Origin: DASUHT01 sp038230835
Lineage (GTDB): Bacteria > Actinomycetota > Thermoleophilia > Gaiellales > JAICJC01
DNA length: 64,000 bases
Assembly: GCA_038230835.1 (NCBI GenBank)
Contig: JBBRMM010000008.1
Span: forward strand, 62,001 to 126,000
Reading direction: 5' to 3'
Positions 7,698 to 17,036 of the stretch are shown here, piece after piece. Made by a program: the position numbers and the translations under genes. The notes under the pieces were generated by a model, which saw only the letters and a program-made list of their open reading frames with translations, was not told where the DNA came from and ran no database searches. The first letter of the stretch is position 1. The number at the start of each line of letters is the position of its first letter.

Positions 7698-10628
7698 CTA
7701 CGCGTCGAGTCGGGCGATCGGTCGACCGGAGACCGGGTCGTCCGCGAGCGGTTCGGCGGGCACCACCAGCCGAAACCGCGCGCCCTCGCCGGGCGCTGAA
7801 TCGACGACCAGTTCCCCGTTGGCGAGGCGGATCCGCTCGGCGGTTGCGTCCAGGCCGATGTGCTTCGCCATCCGCGTTCGGTCGAGTGCGATCGCAGGGT
7901 CGAACCCGACGCCGTCATCTGCAACCTTGAACACGAGTCGGTCATGTTCCTGGCGGCCGGCGATGTCGAGCCGGGAAGCCTGGCTGTGCTTGCGGGCATT
8001 GATGATCAGCTCGCGGATCGCGCGATACACGATCGCCTCGACGGTGACCGATTGGCGTGGCACCTCGACATCGACCACCGCCAAACGCCAGGGGCCTTCG
8101 TGCGCGATGGCGCGGAGCGCAGCACCCAACCCCTCACGCTCCAGCACCTGCGGTCGAAGCTCGAACATCAGCTGTCGGGTGCGTTCCAGCGCCCCGGCGA
8201 TCATCGCCTCGGCCTTCCCCAGGCTGGGGTTGGTTCGCATCAGCAGCCGAACCTGCATCAGCAGCGCGGCCATTACCTGCACGGTGTCGTCGTGCAGTTC
8301 GACCGATATCCGAGCCTGCTCCGCCTCGGCGGCGTTCACGAGGGCGGACATCACCTCCCGGTTACGCCGTTCGGCCCGCCGCAGGTCGGTCAGGTCGACG
8401 ATCACGCCCTGGGTATGTGTGACCACCCCGGCTTGGTCTCGCAACGCACGCGCGATCATCTGCACCTCGCGGGTACCGCCCTCGGCGGTGATCAGCCGCG
8501 TCGGCAGATCGACCGCGTCAACCTCGCCGGCGTAGAGAGCGCCCAGCATGTGTGCCACGCCGTCGACCTCATCCGGATGGTAGAGCTTGCTCAGTCTCTG
8601 TCCCGGCTCGTTGAGTTGGAGGTACTCCTCGGAGCTGATACCGAGCAACCGTTCGATCTGCGGGCTGACGTAGACCATCTGACCGTCGGCGGTTGTCAGG
8701 TACGTCGTCACCGGCGTTTGCTCGACCAGCGCCTGATATCGGCGCTCGCTCGCCTCGAGCTCCGCGCGCGCTGTCACCTCCTCGGTGATATCGATCAGCA
8801 CTCCCTGCACGCCCGTCCGCACACCCCGATCGTCCTTCAGTGCACGCGCGATCGCTCGCACATGCCTGATCGAACCGTCCGCGTGGAACATCCTTGCCTC
8901 GAAGTCGTAGCCGTCCGCGCGTCCTTCGTAGACGGCGAGCGACGCGATGTTCGTTCGATCGAGGTCATCCGGATGAAACCACGGAGCCCGGTCTTCGCGC
9001 GTCCGACCGCCGGCGGAGAACCCCTCCGCAGTGCGGCCGAGTATCAACTCGACCTGAGGGCTCACATACGTGACGTCGCCATCCCCGTCGAAAATGTACG
9101 TTGCCACCGGTAGCTGCTCCACCAGCGTCTGGTACCGCTGGCGCTGCTCGGCGAGCTCCAGGGCGGCCTCGCCCTCCGGAGTGACGTCGAACAGCAACGA
9201 GATGTAGTCGGATTCGGACCCGGGTCGAGGGCTGGTGATCTCGCGGATCCAGATCATCCGGCCGTCGCTCCGCCTCCACCGGTACACACCACCGCGCAGC
9301 GGGTCGTCGACGGGCGGCCACCGCGTGGGGTCAGCAAGGTCATCCGGATGAACGCGCGACATAAATCGGTCCATCGTTCCCGTCCAGGCTGCGGGTGGTT
9401 CTCCCGTCAACTCCGCATCCTGGGGCGAGACGAACGACACGCGATGCGTGTCGCGATCCCATACCGTTGTGGTCGCGGGCATGCGGTTGATCAGATCCTC
9501 ATACCGCCGCCGCGCTACCAGTCGCTCGTGGACATCGAGGATGATCCCCTGGCGCCACCGCGGGACGCCATGCTCGTCGTCGACCGTCGTCACGTCCTCC
9601 TGCATCCAACGGTACTTCCCGTCTTTGGTCAGGACTCGGTAGGTGGTCGAGAATGACGGCGCGGTGACCCGCCCGTCGATCACCTGTGCGGCACGCAGAC
9701 GTTCGGCGACGTCGTCGGGGTGGATCCGGTCGTGCCACCAGTCCGTGGTGTTCGTCGACGACAGCCATTCGTCGACGGAGTAGCCGAGGATCGCCTGGAT
9801 CTGCGGGCTGACGAACAAAGGCTCGCCGGTGTGGGCTTCGTCGCGATAGACGATCAAGGGCATCTGCTCGACCAACGTCTGATACTCGGCGGTGCGTGTA
9901 TCCAGCCTGCGGCCGGTGCGCCGGCGGTCCACCAGCAGCCCGAGCACGAAGCCGAGAGCGATCACGTCAAGCACCAGCATGACCAGGATCGCGACTCGTT
10001 CGACCCGGTTCAGCGAGTCCAACGCGGCCACCTGCTCGGCCGCGCTCAATGATACGAGGGTACTCGCGGACCGGGCCATGCGGTCGTACAGCACCGTCTC
10101 CGGCGAGATCGTCAGTCGTGCAGCGGTGGCATGGTTCCCGCGCTGCAAGGCCGCCCACACTCTCTCATCCAACGCCCTGAAGCTCTCGAAGTCAGCCGCT
10201 ATCCGGCCCAGCAGCGCCCGGTCCGCGGACGAGGTATCGACGCGGCTTGCCGTGGTCATCGACTGTGCAAGCCGATGCTCCGAGGCGAGGAACACCTGCC
10301 GGCTGCTCCCGTTGTCGAGCACATACAGGATCTGCGCGCCGTTCATGTCGGCCGCGTCGAACTGGAGCTGCTGGGCCGCGAACAGCGTCCGCGTCTCGTC
10401 GTTGTGCAGACGGTTGCCGGCGCCCTGAATGGCCAGGAACGCGACCACGTTGACGACCCCCATCACCACGATCACGACGATCACACCGACGAAGCTCCCA
10501 CCTCTCCGCGTCACTGACGCTGGTGCGTCCGCATCGGTCCGGCCAGACAGCGCGCTGGGTGGTCTGACCGGAAACGAGAGGCGGGGCGTCAAAGCGAGGA
10601 GCGACAGGCCTCCGACGACCATCACCAC
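7698..10628 (-). CDS. Multi-PAS sensor histidine kinase (HisKA_3 type)
   Basis: About 976 residues. One membrane segment lies at roughly 47-67, an extracytoplasmic 4-helix-like sensor at 70-208 (FDAADMNGAQILYVLDNG at 90-107), and a second membrane segment at 211-233. Four PAS/PAC modules follow from about 246 to 745; three begin with a near-identical YQTLVEQ/YQALVEQ. The dimerisation domain carries the phospho-acceptor His in ARISVELHDDTVQVMAAL. The ATPase domain has RELIINARKHSQAS (N box), DDGVGFDPA and GLDATAERIRLANG. HisKA_3 kinases phosphorylate NarL-type regulators, so the regulator at 5109 is the likely target. GTG at 10628 and ATG at 10622 are both possible starts. Confidence 0.93.
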   Translation of the reverse strand: MVMVVGGLSLLALTPRLSFPVRPPSALSGRTDADAPASVTRRGGSFVGVIVVIVVMGVVNVVAFLAIQGAGNRLHNDETRTLFAAQQLQFDAADMNGAQILYVLDNGSSRQVFLASEHRLAQSMTTASRVDTSSADRALLGRIAADFESFRALDERVWAALQRGNHATAARLTISPETVLYDRMARSASTLVSLSAAEQVAALDSLNRVERVAILVMLVLDVIALGFVLGLLVDRRRTGRRLDTRTAEYQTLVEQMPLIVYRDEAHTGEPLFVSPQIQAILGYSVDEWLSSTNTTDWWHDRIHPDDVAERLRAAQVIDGRVTAPSFSTTYRVLTKDGKYRWMQEDVTTVDDEHGVPRWRQGIILDVHERLVARRRYEDLINRMPATTTVWDRDTHRVSFVSPQDAELTGEPPAAWTGTMDRFMSRVHPDDLADPTRWPPVDDPLRGGVYRWRRSDGRMIWIREITSPRPGSESDYISLLFDVTPEGEAALELAEQRQRYQTLVEQLPVATYIFDGDGDVTYVSPQVELILGRTAEGFSAGGRTREDRAPWFHPDDLDRTNIASLAVYEGRADGYDFEARMFHADGSIRHVRAIARALKDDRGVRTGVQGVLIDITEEVTARAELEASERRYQALVEQTPVTTYLTTADGQMVYVSPQIERLLGISSEEYLQLNEPGQRLSKLYHPDEVDGVAHMLGALYAGEVDAVDLPTRLITAEGGTREVQMIARALRDQAGVVTHTQGVIVDLTDLRRAERRNREVMSALVNAAEAEQARISVELHDDTVQVMAALLMQVRLLMRTNPSLGKAEAMIAGALERTRQLMFELRPQVLEREGLGAALRAIAHEGPWRLAVVDVEVPRQSVTVEAIVYRAIRELIINARKHSQASRLDIAGRQEHDRLVFKVADDGVGFDPAIALDRTRMAKHIGLDATAERIRLANGELVVDSAPGEGARFRLVVPAEPLADDPVSGRPIARLDA

Positions 10629-11028
10629 GACGGACGCCCTGAGGCGCGTGACCGTCAGGAATCGTACCGCGCCCCGCTCGGACGAGCCATTCCGGCGTTG
10701 GGGCGCTGTCCGGTCTTGGCCGACCGCGTCGGGGCTCGGTTCCGGGCTGATTCACGGGCGGCTCGACCAAGGGCGCCTTGCTCGAACAACGGTCGTTGCC
10801 GGGGGCCGTTATGTCAGTGATCGTGCTGCGCGGCCAACCGGCACTTGACCGCGCGAATGACCGGCGTTCGGTATGTGGCGATGGCGACACCGCCTCACGT
10901 AAGACGCTCAGAAATAGGTATGGCCAGGGGTGGTTTCGTACGGCGAGTGCTACGATATCCACGGGTGTGGCCCAGACCATCGCCGTCGCCCTGCCTGACC
11001 CTAGTCTTACGGTCATCTGTTTCGGGTA
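10629..11028. other. Gap of 400 bp without a recognisable gene
   Basis: Upstream of the kinase (minus strand) and of the GGDEF pseudogene (plus strand). Short open frames occur but none resembles a protein family. It should hold the promoters for both directions; I could not identify convincing -35/-10 pairs. Confidence 0.4.
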
Positions 11029-12473
11029 GTGGTTGGAGGCCGGGCAATGGTTCATGCACTCCGCGACCACAGCACGCGAGAGCTCGCTCTCGAGGCGAGG
11101 ATCGTCGACCTCGGGGTGATGCTTCGTCGCGCCCAGGGCCGGTCGAAACGGTTCGCAGTCGAGGCGGATGCAGATCCGCTGACCGGGTTGGCGAATCACC
11201 GGGCGTTCCAGGAGAGACTTGGAGTCGAGGTCGAGCGGGCGCAGCGCTACAGCCGTCCGTAGTCGCTCGCGTGCCTTGATGTTGACGGTTTCAAGGACGT
11301 CAACGATCAGTTCGGCCACCAGGCCGGCGATCAGGCACTGACCGAGGTCGCCGCGCGGCTCGTGTCTGTCGCGCGGGCGACCGACTTGGTGGCCCGGCTG
11401 GGCGGCGATGAATTTGCGGTTCTGCTACCCGAAACCACCGCTGAGGCCGCCGAGGTTGTGGCGCGCCGCGCCCACGAATTGATCCGCGTCGATCTTGCGG
11501 GGCCGGAGCCGAGCATCACCGTGTCCATCGGCATCTGCGATCTGGAATACGCCTCCAGCGCGGAGGATCTTTTGCGCTTTGCTGACGGCGCGTTGTACTG
11601 GGCGAAAGAGCATGGCCGTGACGCGGTCTGGCGCTATGCGCCTGAGGTTGTCACGGACATATCGCAACGAGAGCGGGCGGCTCGACTGGCGCACAATCAG
11701 GCGTTGGCGGGTGTCCGAGCCCTTGCCCGAGCGGTCGACGCCAAGGATCACTCGACCCAACTGCACTCCGATCGGGTTGCGAGCCTGGCGCGCCGCTTGG
11801 CCGTGGCGCTCGACTGGCCTGCGGAACGTGCCGAGGCGCTGCATGAAGCCGCGCTGATCCACGACGTCGGCAAGGCCCGCTCACGGTCGCCGAGTACGAC
11901 CTCGTGAAGACCCACGCGGTTCTCGGGGCGCAGATCGCAGGCGAAGTGCTCAGCGACGAGCAGATCGCATGGCTGCGCAGCCATCACGAGCGCTGCGACG
12001 GCGCGGGCTATCCGGACGGCCTGGAGGGCGAGGAGGTGCCCGATGGCGCTCGTCTGCTGGGACTCGCCGACAGTTGGGATGTGATGACCAGCGAGCGTCC
12101 CTATTCCGCTGCGATGCGGCCCACCGCGGCGCTCGCGGAGTGCCGACGCTGCGTCGGTGGGCAGTTCTTTCCCGAACCGGTCGCCGTCCTGACCGCTCCG
12201 GAGTTCGAGCGGACGCTCCGCATCTTCGCAAACGAGCAGGCGGCACGTTACGGAAACGAGCAGCGCCTGGCGAACGCTGTTGGGTGCATATTCGTTCTGT
12301 GCTGTGAATGCGGCGCGACGGCTTGTGAGACGTCGGTCAGTGTGCCGGCCAGTGAGTACCGCGCCATCCGCGCGCACGATCGTCGCTACTTCGTACACCC
12401 GGGCCACGAACTCCCAAACGACGAACGAGTTCTCGTCACGACCGAGTTCTACAGCGTCGTCGAAAAAGTCTAG
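11029..12473 (+). pseudogene. Broken diguanylate cyclase / HD-GYP phosphodiesterase
   Basis: Three open segments together make one c-di-GMP enzyme. The first ends at an in-frame TAG (11260-11262) directly after ADPLTGLANHRAF...RYSRP; translation in the same frame resumes SLACLDVDGFKDVNDQFGHQ and reaches the GGDEF active site RLGGDEFAVLLP. The HD part follows (AVDAKDHSTQLHSDRVASLA, EAALIHDVGK). Just after HDVGK about a dozen residues are missing and the frame changes; the third segment continues EYDLVKTHAVLGAQIAGEVL, then HHERCDGAGYPDGLEG and MTSERPYSAAM. The tail has a cysteine pair (CCECG...C) and YFVHPGHE. Nonsense mutation plus deletion indicates a true pseudogene, though the last segment from 11904 could still be translated. 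Confidence 0.88.
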
Positions 12474-12737
12474 GGCCTCAGAGCGGCTAACGAAATCAAC
12501 CGTGGATGGCTCGCCCTGCGATCCCGACGCCACATCGCCGAGCGTCGTTGGACGGATGCGGCGGGGTTGTGTAGGACGATCGTGTCGACGGTCGCACACG
12601 CGCATCGGCTAGGGACACGCTCAAAAAGGTTGAGCGCGTGACTCCACCGAGCCTCGCGATCGCCGGTGACAGGTCGCGGAGACGCCCGCCCCGAGGTTTC
12701 GCTCATTGTTATCTGCGAGTGCGTCGAAGGGATGTAT

Positions 12738-13976
12738 ATGGAGCCGGGGGGTTCGACACTGATGCCCGACGAGGGTGTCGCGCGAGCGACGCCTCGCGTC
12801 GCTGTGACCGAAGCGCCGATCACCGAACCCCACGGGCGGGTCACTGGACGCAGGCGCCTGAGCGGCCCCGTATCGTCGAGACGGCGCCGACTGCGTGCTC
12901 TCACGTCCCTTCGCTTCGTCGCGGCGCTGGGTGTGTTCGTTCACCACGCGACGCCGAACGGAGCCCACGGCTCCGGTCTCGCAAGCATCCTGTGGGAAGG
13001 AACGAGCGGCGTGACGTTCTTCTTCCTGCTGTCCGGGTTCGTGCTGGCGTATAGCTATGCCGGGCGACTGGGAGGGCACGCGCGGGAAGGGATCCGGGCG
13101 TTCTACGTGTCGCGGATTGCCCGGATCTACCCGTTGTTCCTGTTGACGTTGCTGATCGCCGCGGCTCCGACGTTGCTGGAGCGGATCCGACTCGGCCCCG
13201 CGGGCCTGGCCCCGCTCGGGCTTCAGCTCACGTTGACGCAAGCTTTCGTGCCGCTCTCGGACCCCATCTCGCATCGGGTGATCGCGTTGGGTTTCGACGC
13301 GCCCGCGTGGAGCCTTTGGTGTGAGGCGTTCTTCTACGCCCTGTTTCCGGTCTGCCTGGTCGCGTTGTATCGGGTGCGCCGACCTCGGTTGCTGATTGGT
13401 TTGGCCTGCGTATTCTCGCTGTGGCCGATGTTGCTGGCCGCCTCATTTCACGGCGCCGGCGCCACGTACTGGTTCCTGTATCTGTTTCCACCCGCCCGCT
13501 TGGCCGACTTTCTGATCGGGATGTGCCTGGGACTGGTCCTGCTGGCGATCGACGGGAGAGCACTCTCGAGAATCCGATACTGGTCCATGCTCGAGGCCCT
13601 CACCCTGGTAGCCTTAGCCGCTACCGTGGCCATGGCCGGCCGCGTCCCCACGGTCTACCGTTTCGACGTGCACTACGTTCCTGCGATGGCGGCGGTGATC
13701 TTCGTGTTCGCGCTCGAGCGAGGCAGACTGTCGCGCCTGCTCGGTCACTCGACGATCATGTTCTTCGGGGAGATCAGCTTCGCCTTCTACATGCTTCACG
13801 CGCTGGTGATGAGGGCCGCCGGATACCCACCCGGAGGCCCGGGCGGACTGGCCCACGCCGGACCGTTGGCGTTGATCCTCGTGGGCACGCTGGTGTTGAG
13901 CGCAATGGTTCATCTCGGCTATGAGCTTCCCGCCCAACGGCGTGTCAAGCGTTGGGGTGAGAAGCGGTTGCCCTAG
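12738..13976 (+). CDS. Membrane acyltransferase, acyltransferase-3 (OafA/YrhL) family
   Basis: A 412-residue multi-pass membrane protein that would transfer acyl groups (often acetyl) to cell-envelope carbohydrates. The start of the catalytic domain is typical: LTSLRFVAALGVFVHHA, with the catalytic-type His, then GTSGVTFFFLLSGFVLAYSY and RIARIYPLFLLTLL. SLWCEAFFYALFPVCL and FGEISFAFYMLHALV near the C-terminus are also family features. No periplasmic SGNH domain is attached. The ATG at 12738 is preceded by AAGGG six bases upstream, better placed than the ATG at 12732. It is the only clearly intact gene between 11.0 and 15.7 kb. Confidence 0.88.
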   Translation: MEPGGSTLMPDEGVARATPRVAVTEAPITEPHGRVTGRRRLSGPVSSRRRRLRALTSLRFVAALGVFVHHATPNGAHGSGLASILWEGTSGVTFFFLLSGFVLAYSYAGRLGGHAREGIRAFYVSRIARIYPLFLLTLLIAAAPTLLERIRLGPAGLAPLGLQLTLTQAFVPLSDPISHRVIALGFDAPAWSLWCEAFFYALFPVCLVALYRVRRPRLLIGLACVFSLWPMLLAASFHGAGATYWFLYLFPPARLADFLIGMCLGLVLLAIDGRALSRIRYWSMLEALTLVALAATVAMAGRVPTVYRFDVHYVPAMAAVIFVFALERGRLSRLLGHSTIMFFGEISFAFYMLHALVMRAAGYPPGGPGGLAHAGPLALILVGTLVLSAMVHLGYELPAQRRVKRWGEKRLP

Positions 13977-14398
13977 TCAAAGGTCAACCGCGAGCGGAGC
14001 GTCATCTGATGGATCTGTGGCACCTCGCATGGAGGTTGCGGATCACGCAGCGCACCGCGCGCGCCGTCGAGCTCACCCGAGAGCGTCGACGCTCGCGACC
14101 ATGCCCACGCGATACCCAGACGCAGGTCGCGCTTGCGATCGTTTGCGCGCAGGAGGGTCATCGCATCGCTGTCGAGTGGGATGACGACCGCCGCGAGTTG
14201 CGCTTCGAGCTCCTCGGCGTCGGCGACGGCATCGCGGTGGGCGCGGTCGCACACCGTGACCGCCTCCTCCGCGTGCGCTGTGTGAAGCGTTCGGATGGCG
14301 CTGGTGATGGGGGTTACGGTGGTTTCGGTCGCGGCGACTGGGGTCGTTTCGGGCGCGGTGGGACCGGCCGGGTCTTGCTGGTCAGGGCTGTGAAGCAT
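13973..14398 (-). CDS. Hypothetical protein
   Basis: 141 residues, ending four bases inside the acyltransferase stop region. The N-terminus is rich in Thr, Pro and Ala; the middle is acidic with regular Ala/Glu (DAVADAEELEAQLAAVV), suggesting helices. No family is recognised. An overlapping plus-strand frame (14009-14464) has a less protein-like composition, so I prefer the minus strand, with little certainty. It lies in a region of decayed genes and may itself be a remnant. Confidence 0.3.
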   Translation of the reverse strand: MLHSPDQQDPAGPTAPETTPVAATETTVTPITSAIRTLHTAHAEEAVTVCDRAHRDAVADAEELEAQLAAVVIPLDSDAMTLLRANDRKRDLRLGIAWAWSRASTLSGELDGARGALRDPQPPCEVPQIHQMTLRSRLTFD

Positions 14399-14647
14399 GG
14401 CGACACCTCTGTCAACTGCGGGCAGTTCTCCTTCAGCGGCGCCGGGACGCTGGTGAGCGCCTGACGTCCGTTGGCGGCCCGGCCGACTCCGGCGGAGTCC
14501 CGTGGCTTTGCGAGCCCGCCTCGCGACGGGGGTGCCTTGTCAGGGAGCGGTCTACCCTGGAGCTCTCGATCCAATTGATCCGTGCACCGCCACCCCGCGG
14601 CATCCGTGCAAACCCCTAACCGGGCTCCCCCGATCGGGGTGCCGCCA

Positions 14648-14836
14648 TCAGGCGACCCGGGCCGCCAGGAGCCGGTGTGCGAGCGTATCCGCGAAGGCTT
14701 CGACAACCCGGGGTTTCGAACTGGGTCCAGCGTGCCGGCGCACCTCCTCGAGCGCCGACTCGACCGGCATCGCGCGCCGGTACGGCCGGTCGCTCGTCAT
14801 CGCGTCGAACGGGTCGACGACGTCGATGGAGCTCGA
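14648..14836 (-). pseudogene. Relic of an HD-GYP phosphodiesterase C-terminus
   Basis: Reading leftwards from about 14836, the minus strand gives DVVDPFDAMTSDRPYRRAMP and VESALEEVRRHAG, then VVEAFADTLAHRLL before a TGA at 14650-14648. This is the end of an HD-GYP domain; DAMTSDRPYRRAM is the hallmark. Between RRHAG and VVEAF the expected TQFDP-like residues appear only in another frame (TQFETP), so small indels have shifted and restored the frame. No upstream HD-GYP sequence remains. It differs from the pseudogene at 11029 (MTSERPYSAAM), so it derives from a second gene. Confidence 0.75.
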
Positions 14837-14893
14837 CGGTTCCGGCGAACGTCAGGGCCGAGGGTGCGAAAACGACGGATCGTCGCGCCCGCG

Positions 14894-15215
14894 TCAGCTG
14901 CCGGGTCGCGCGGTCGTCCCACGGCGCCACAGCAGGCCGATGCTCCCGCGACTCTCCTCAGAGAACCCGGCCGCCCGATAGAGCGGCGCACCGCACGGCG
15001 TGGCTACCAGCACGACCAGATCGCGGTCCTCCGAGTGCGTCATCAGCCGGCGAAGGAGCTCCGAGCCGATGCCCCGGCCGCGGTGTCGGCGGTCGACGAT
15101 CATGTCCCACACCGACCCGTACAGCACGCCGTCCCCGATCAGTCGGGCCATACCCACGAGCTCGTCGCCGGCGCGAGCGGTCGCGTTCCAGCTCGAGTCG
15201 AGCGCCCGGCTGAGG
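14894..15215 (-). pseudogene. GNAT acetyltransferase lacking its N-terminus
   Basis: The minus strand encodes the central and C-terminal parts of a small GNAT enzyme: GDELVGMARLIGDGVLYG, the acetyl-CoA loop DRRHRGRGIGSELLRRL, and APLYRAAGF near the end, then a stop at 14894-14896. Similarity fades at about 15215, where the opposite strand starts to encode an MFS transporter fragment. The open frame runs on to 15403 only as antisense of that fragment. The normal start and the first strand of the fold are missing. Confidence 0.72.
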
Positions 15216-15745
15216 GCCTGGTCGGTGGCGGCTTCGTCGTCCAGACCTTCATCGCCTTCTGGTTCGCGCGTCGCTACCACGCGTCGCCCGAGCTGCTGGG
15301 CACCGTGTTCTTCGGCGTTGGGCTGCTCCAGGCGGGTTCGTTTCAGGTCGCGGTGCGCATCGCCGAGCGGATCGGTCTGCTGCGCACGATGGTCTTCACC
15401 CACCTGCCGTCCAATCTGCTGCTGGCGGCGATTGCGTTTGCACCCAACCTGCCGGTTGCGGTCGGGCTGCTGCTCGGGCGGTTCGCGCTCGCGCAGATGG
15501 ACGTCCCGCCGCGCCAGGCGTACGTGGCGGCTGTGGTCGACCCGGATGAGCGAACGGCGGCGGCCGCCTACACCAACAGCGCGCGCTACGCCGCCCGGCC
15601 GTTCGCCCCTCCGATTGCCGGAGCGCTGGTCCAGACCACCTTCCTGGGGGCGCCCTTCCTGGTCGCGGGCGCGCTCAAATCCGCCTACGACGTCGGGTTT
15701 TACCTGCTCTTTCGGCGGGTTCCGCTTGCCGGCGTCAATCGCTGA
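15212..15745 (+). pseudogene. MFS transporter, C-terminal half only
   Basis: From about 15218 the plus strand encodes GGGFVVQTFIAFWFARRY, RIAERIGLLRTMVFTHLPSN, ALAQMDVPPRQAYVAAVVD, PDERTAAAAYTNSARYAARP and a final membrane segment ending at 15745. This is the C-terminal half of a 12-segment major facilitator protein with a well-conserved family pattern. The first half is absent: upstream DNA belongs to the truncated GNAT on the opposite strand. No start codon or ribosome binding site is evident at the junction. The stop overlaps the convergent GNAT gene at 15735. Confidence 0.78.
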
Positions 15746-16232
15746 GAGGATCGGTGACCCGCCACATGACGAGCTCGCCGACGCGCAGCCCGCGGCGCTC
15801 GTAGAAGCTGCGCGCGGCGTCGTTTCCGGCCAGCACGCTGATCATCAGGTCGTGGATGCCGAGCGTCGCAAGCTCGCGATCGACGGCGTCCAGCAGTCGG
15901 GTGCCGATACCGCGCCGGCGCACGGCCGGGTCGACCGCGAGCGATGCCACCTCCGCCCAGCGCGCGCCGACCGGCCAGGTGTCGTCGGGGCCATCATTCA
16001 GTTCGATCATCGCGTAACCGACCGGGGCACCGGCCAGCGTCGCGAGCATGATGAACCCGTCCGCCCCGAGCGTGCGCGCATACCACGCTCTGCGCCGTTC
16101 CCATGACAGGTCGGGATCGGCCACCAGTGGCACCTGGGCGATGCCCAGGTGGTGGCGGTGGAGCTCGCGGTACAGTGGCTCGATCGCGTCCAGCGACTCG
16201 GCTCCCACCCGGCGCACCTCGACCTCGGCCAT
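15735..16232 (-). CDS. GNAT family N-acetyltransferase
   Basis: A complete 165-residue GNAT protein that transfers an acetyl group from acetyl-CoA to an unknown amine. The acetyl-CoA pyrophosphate loop is clear: VASLAVDPAVRRRGIGTRLLDAV (R-R-x-G-I-G). It is followed by LMISVLAGNDAARSFYERRG with the catalytic-type Tyr. MAEVEVRRV is a natural start. It overlaps the MFS remnant tail to tail by 11 bases. Confidence 0.9.
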   Translation of the reverse strand: MAEVEVRRVGAESLDAIEPLYRELHRHHLGIAQVPLVADPDLSWERRRAWYARTLGADGFIMLATLAGAPVGYAMIELNDGPDDTWPVGARWAEVASLAVDPAVRRRGIGTRLLDAVDRELATLGIHDLMISVLAGNDAARSFYERRGLRVGELVMWRVTDPLSD

Positions 16233-16250
16233 CGCCGAACCCTATCCGGG

Positions 16251-16982
16251 TCAGACGGGCGCGTAGCCGAACACCACCGTCACCGTGGCGCTCACCCGCT
16301 GCGTGCCTCGCCTGATCGGCACCGGCATCACGGCGTCCGGGGTGAGCGCGGACGAGGCTGCGTACGTCTGCTGGTAGCCGACGAACGCCGGGTTCGACTC
16401 GCTGACCGAGAGCACCCCGGTGACCCGTAGGTGGGCCGCGGCGGCGGCGGCGTCGGCCTTGACCCGTGCGTTGCCGACGGCTGCTTCGATCGCCTGCCTC
16501 TGCCCCTCATGCTGGCTCGCCAGTGAGAATTCAGGCCCGTACGTCGCCGTGGCGCCGACCCGGATGCCGGCGGCCAGCAGTGTCCCGGTCTGGGACACGG
16601 TGCGGACGGTGACGGTCAGATCCTGCGAGGCCGAGTATTCGCCGGTCGTGTCGTTGCGCGACCCGGACACCGCGTCGGTGTGCATGTCGTACGACGCGAT
16701 CCCGCGCATGTGGAGCGCCGCCAGCACCCGGCGCATGGTCGTCGATGCCTGGTTGGTGGCCTCGGCCAACGTCACGCCCCGGCCGTCGGTCGAGAAGTGG
16801 ATGCTCGCCCGGTCGGGGCGAAGCAGCGTCGAACCGCTGCCCGAGAACCGCAGGAAGGCCGGCATGCCCGGCCCGGCCGGCGTCGCCGCACGGGCCGGCG
16901 GGGAGCTGCGCAGCGTGCTGTAGCCGGCGATGGCAACCACGCACATCGCCGCCACGGCGATGATCTGACGGAACGGGGACAT
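16251..16982 (-). CDS. Secreted SIMPL-domain (DUF541) protein
   Basis: A 243-residue protein with an N-terminal hydrophobic signal (QIIAVAAMCVVAIAGY) and an Ala-rich region typical of export. The mature part has the SIMPL pattern: FSGSGSTLLRPDRASIHFST, then MRGIASYDMHTDAVS, FSLASQHEGQRQAIEAAVGN, ADAAAAAAHLRVTGVLSVSE and a C-terminal RVSATVTVVFGY. SIMPL proteins occur in periplasmic or surface locations and some respond to oxidative stress; the function here is not known. GGAGGTCACG precedes the ATG at a good distance. Confidence 0.88.
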   Translation of the reverse strand: MSPFRQIIAVAAMCVVAIAGYSTLRSSPPARAATPAGPGMPAFLRFSGSGSTLLRPDRASIHFSTDGRGVTLAEATNQASTTMRRVLAALHMRGIASYDMHTDAVSGSRNDTTGEYSASQDLTVTVRTVSQTGTLLAAGIRVGATATYGPEFSLASQHEGQRQAIEAAVGNARVKADAAAAAAHLRVTGVLSVSESNPAFVGYQQTYAASSALTPDAVMPVPIRRGTQRVSATVTVVFGYAPV

Positions 16983-17036
16983 CGTGACCTCCTGGAGGGG
17001 ATGGTCATTCGACCCCGTCGTGCGCTCGCCGGTTCC

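Noticed and set aside
10192..11319. Long minus-strand frame extending upstream of the kinase
   Set aside because: It runs antisense to the GGDEF pseudogene and through the kinase in a wrong frame; no family match is visible.
14582..15217. Upstream part of the plus-strand frame that contains the MFS fragment
   Set aside because: It is open but antisense to the GNAT fragment and HD-GYP relic; it has no membrane segments, so it is not the missing MFS N-terminus.
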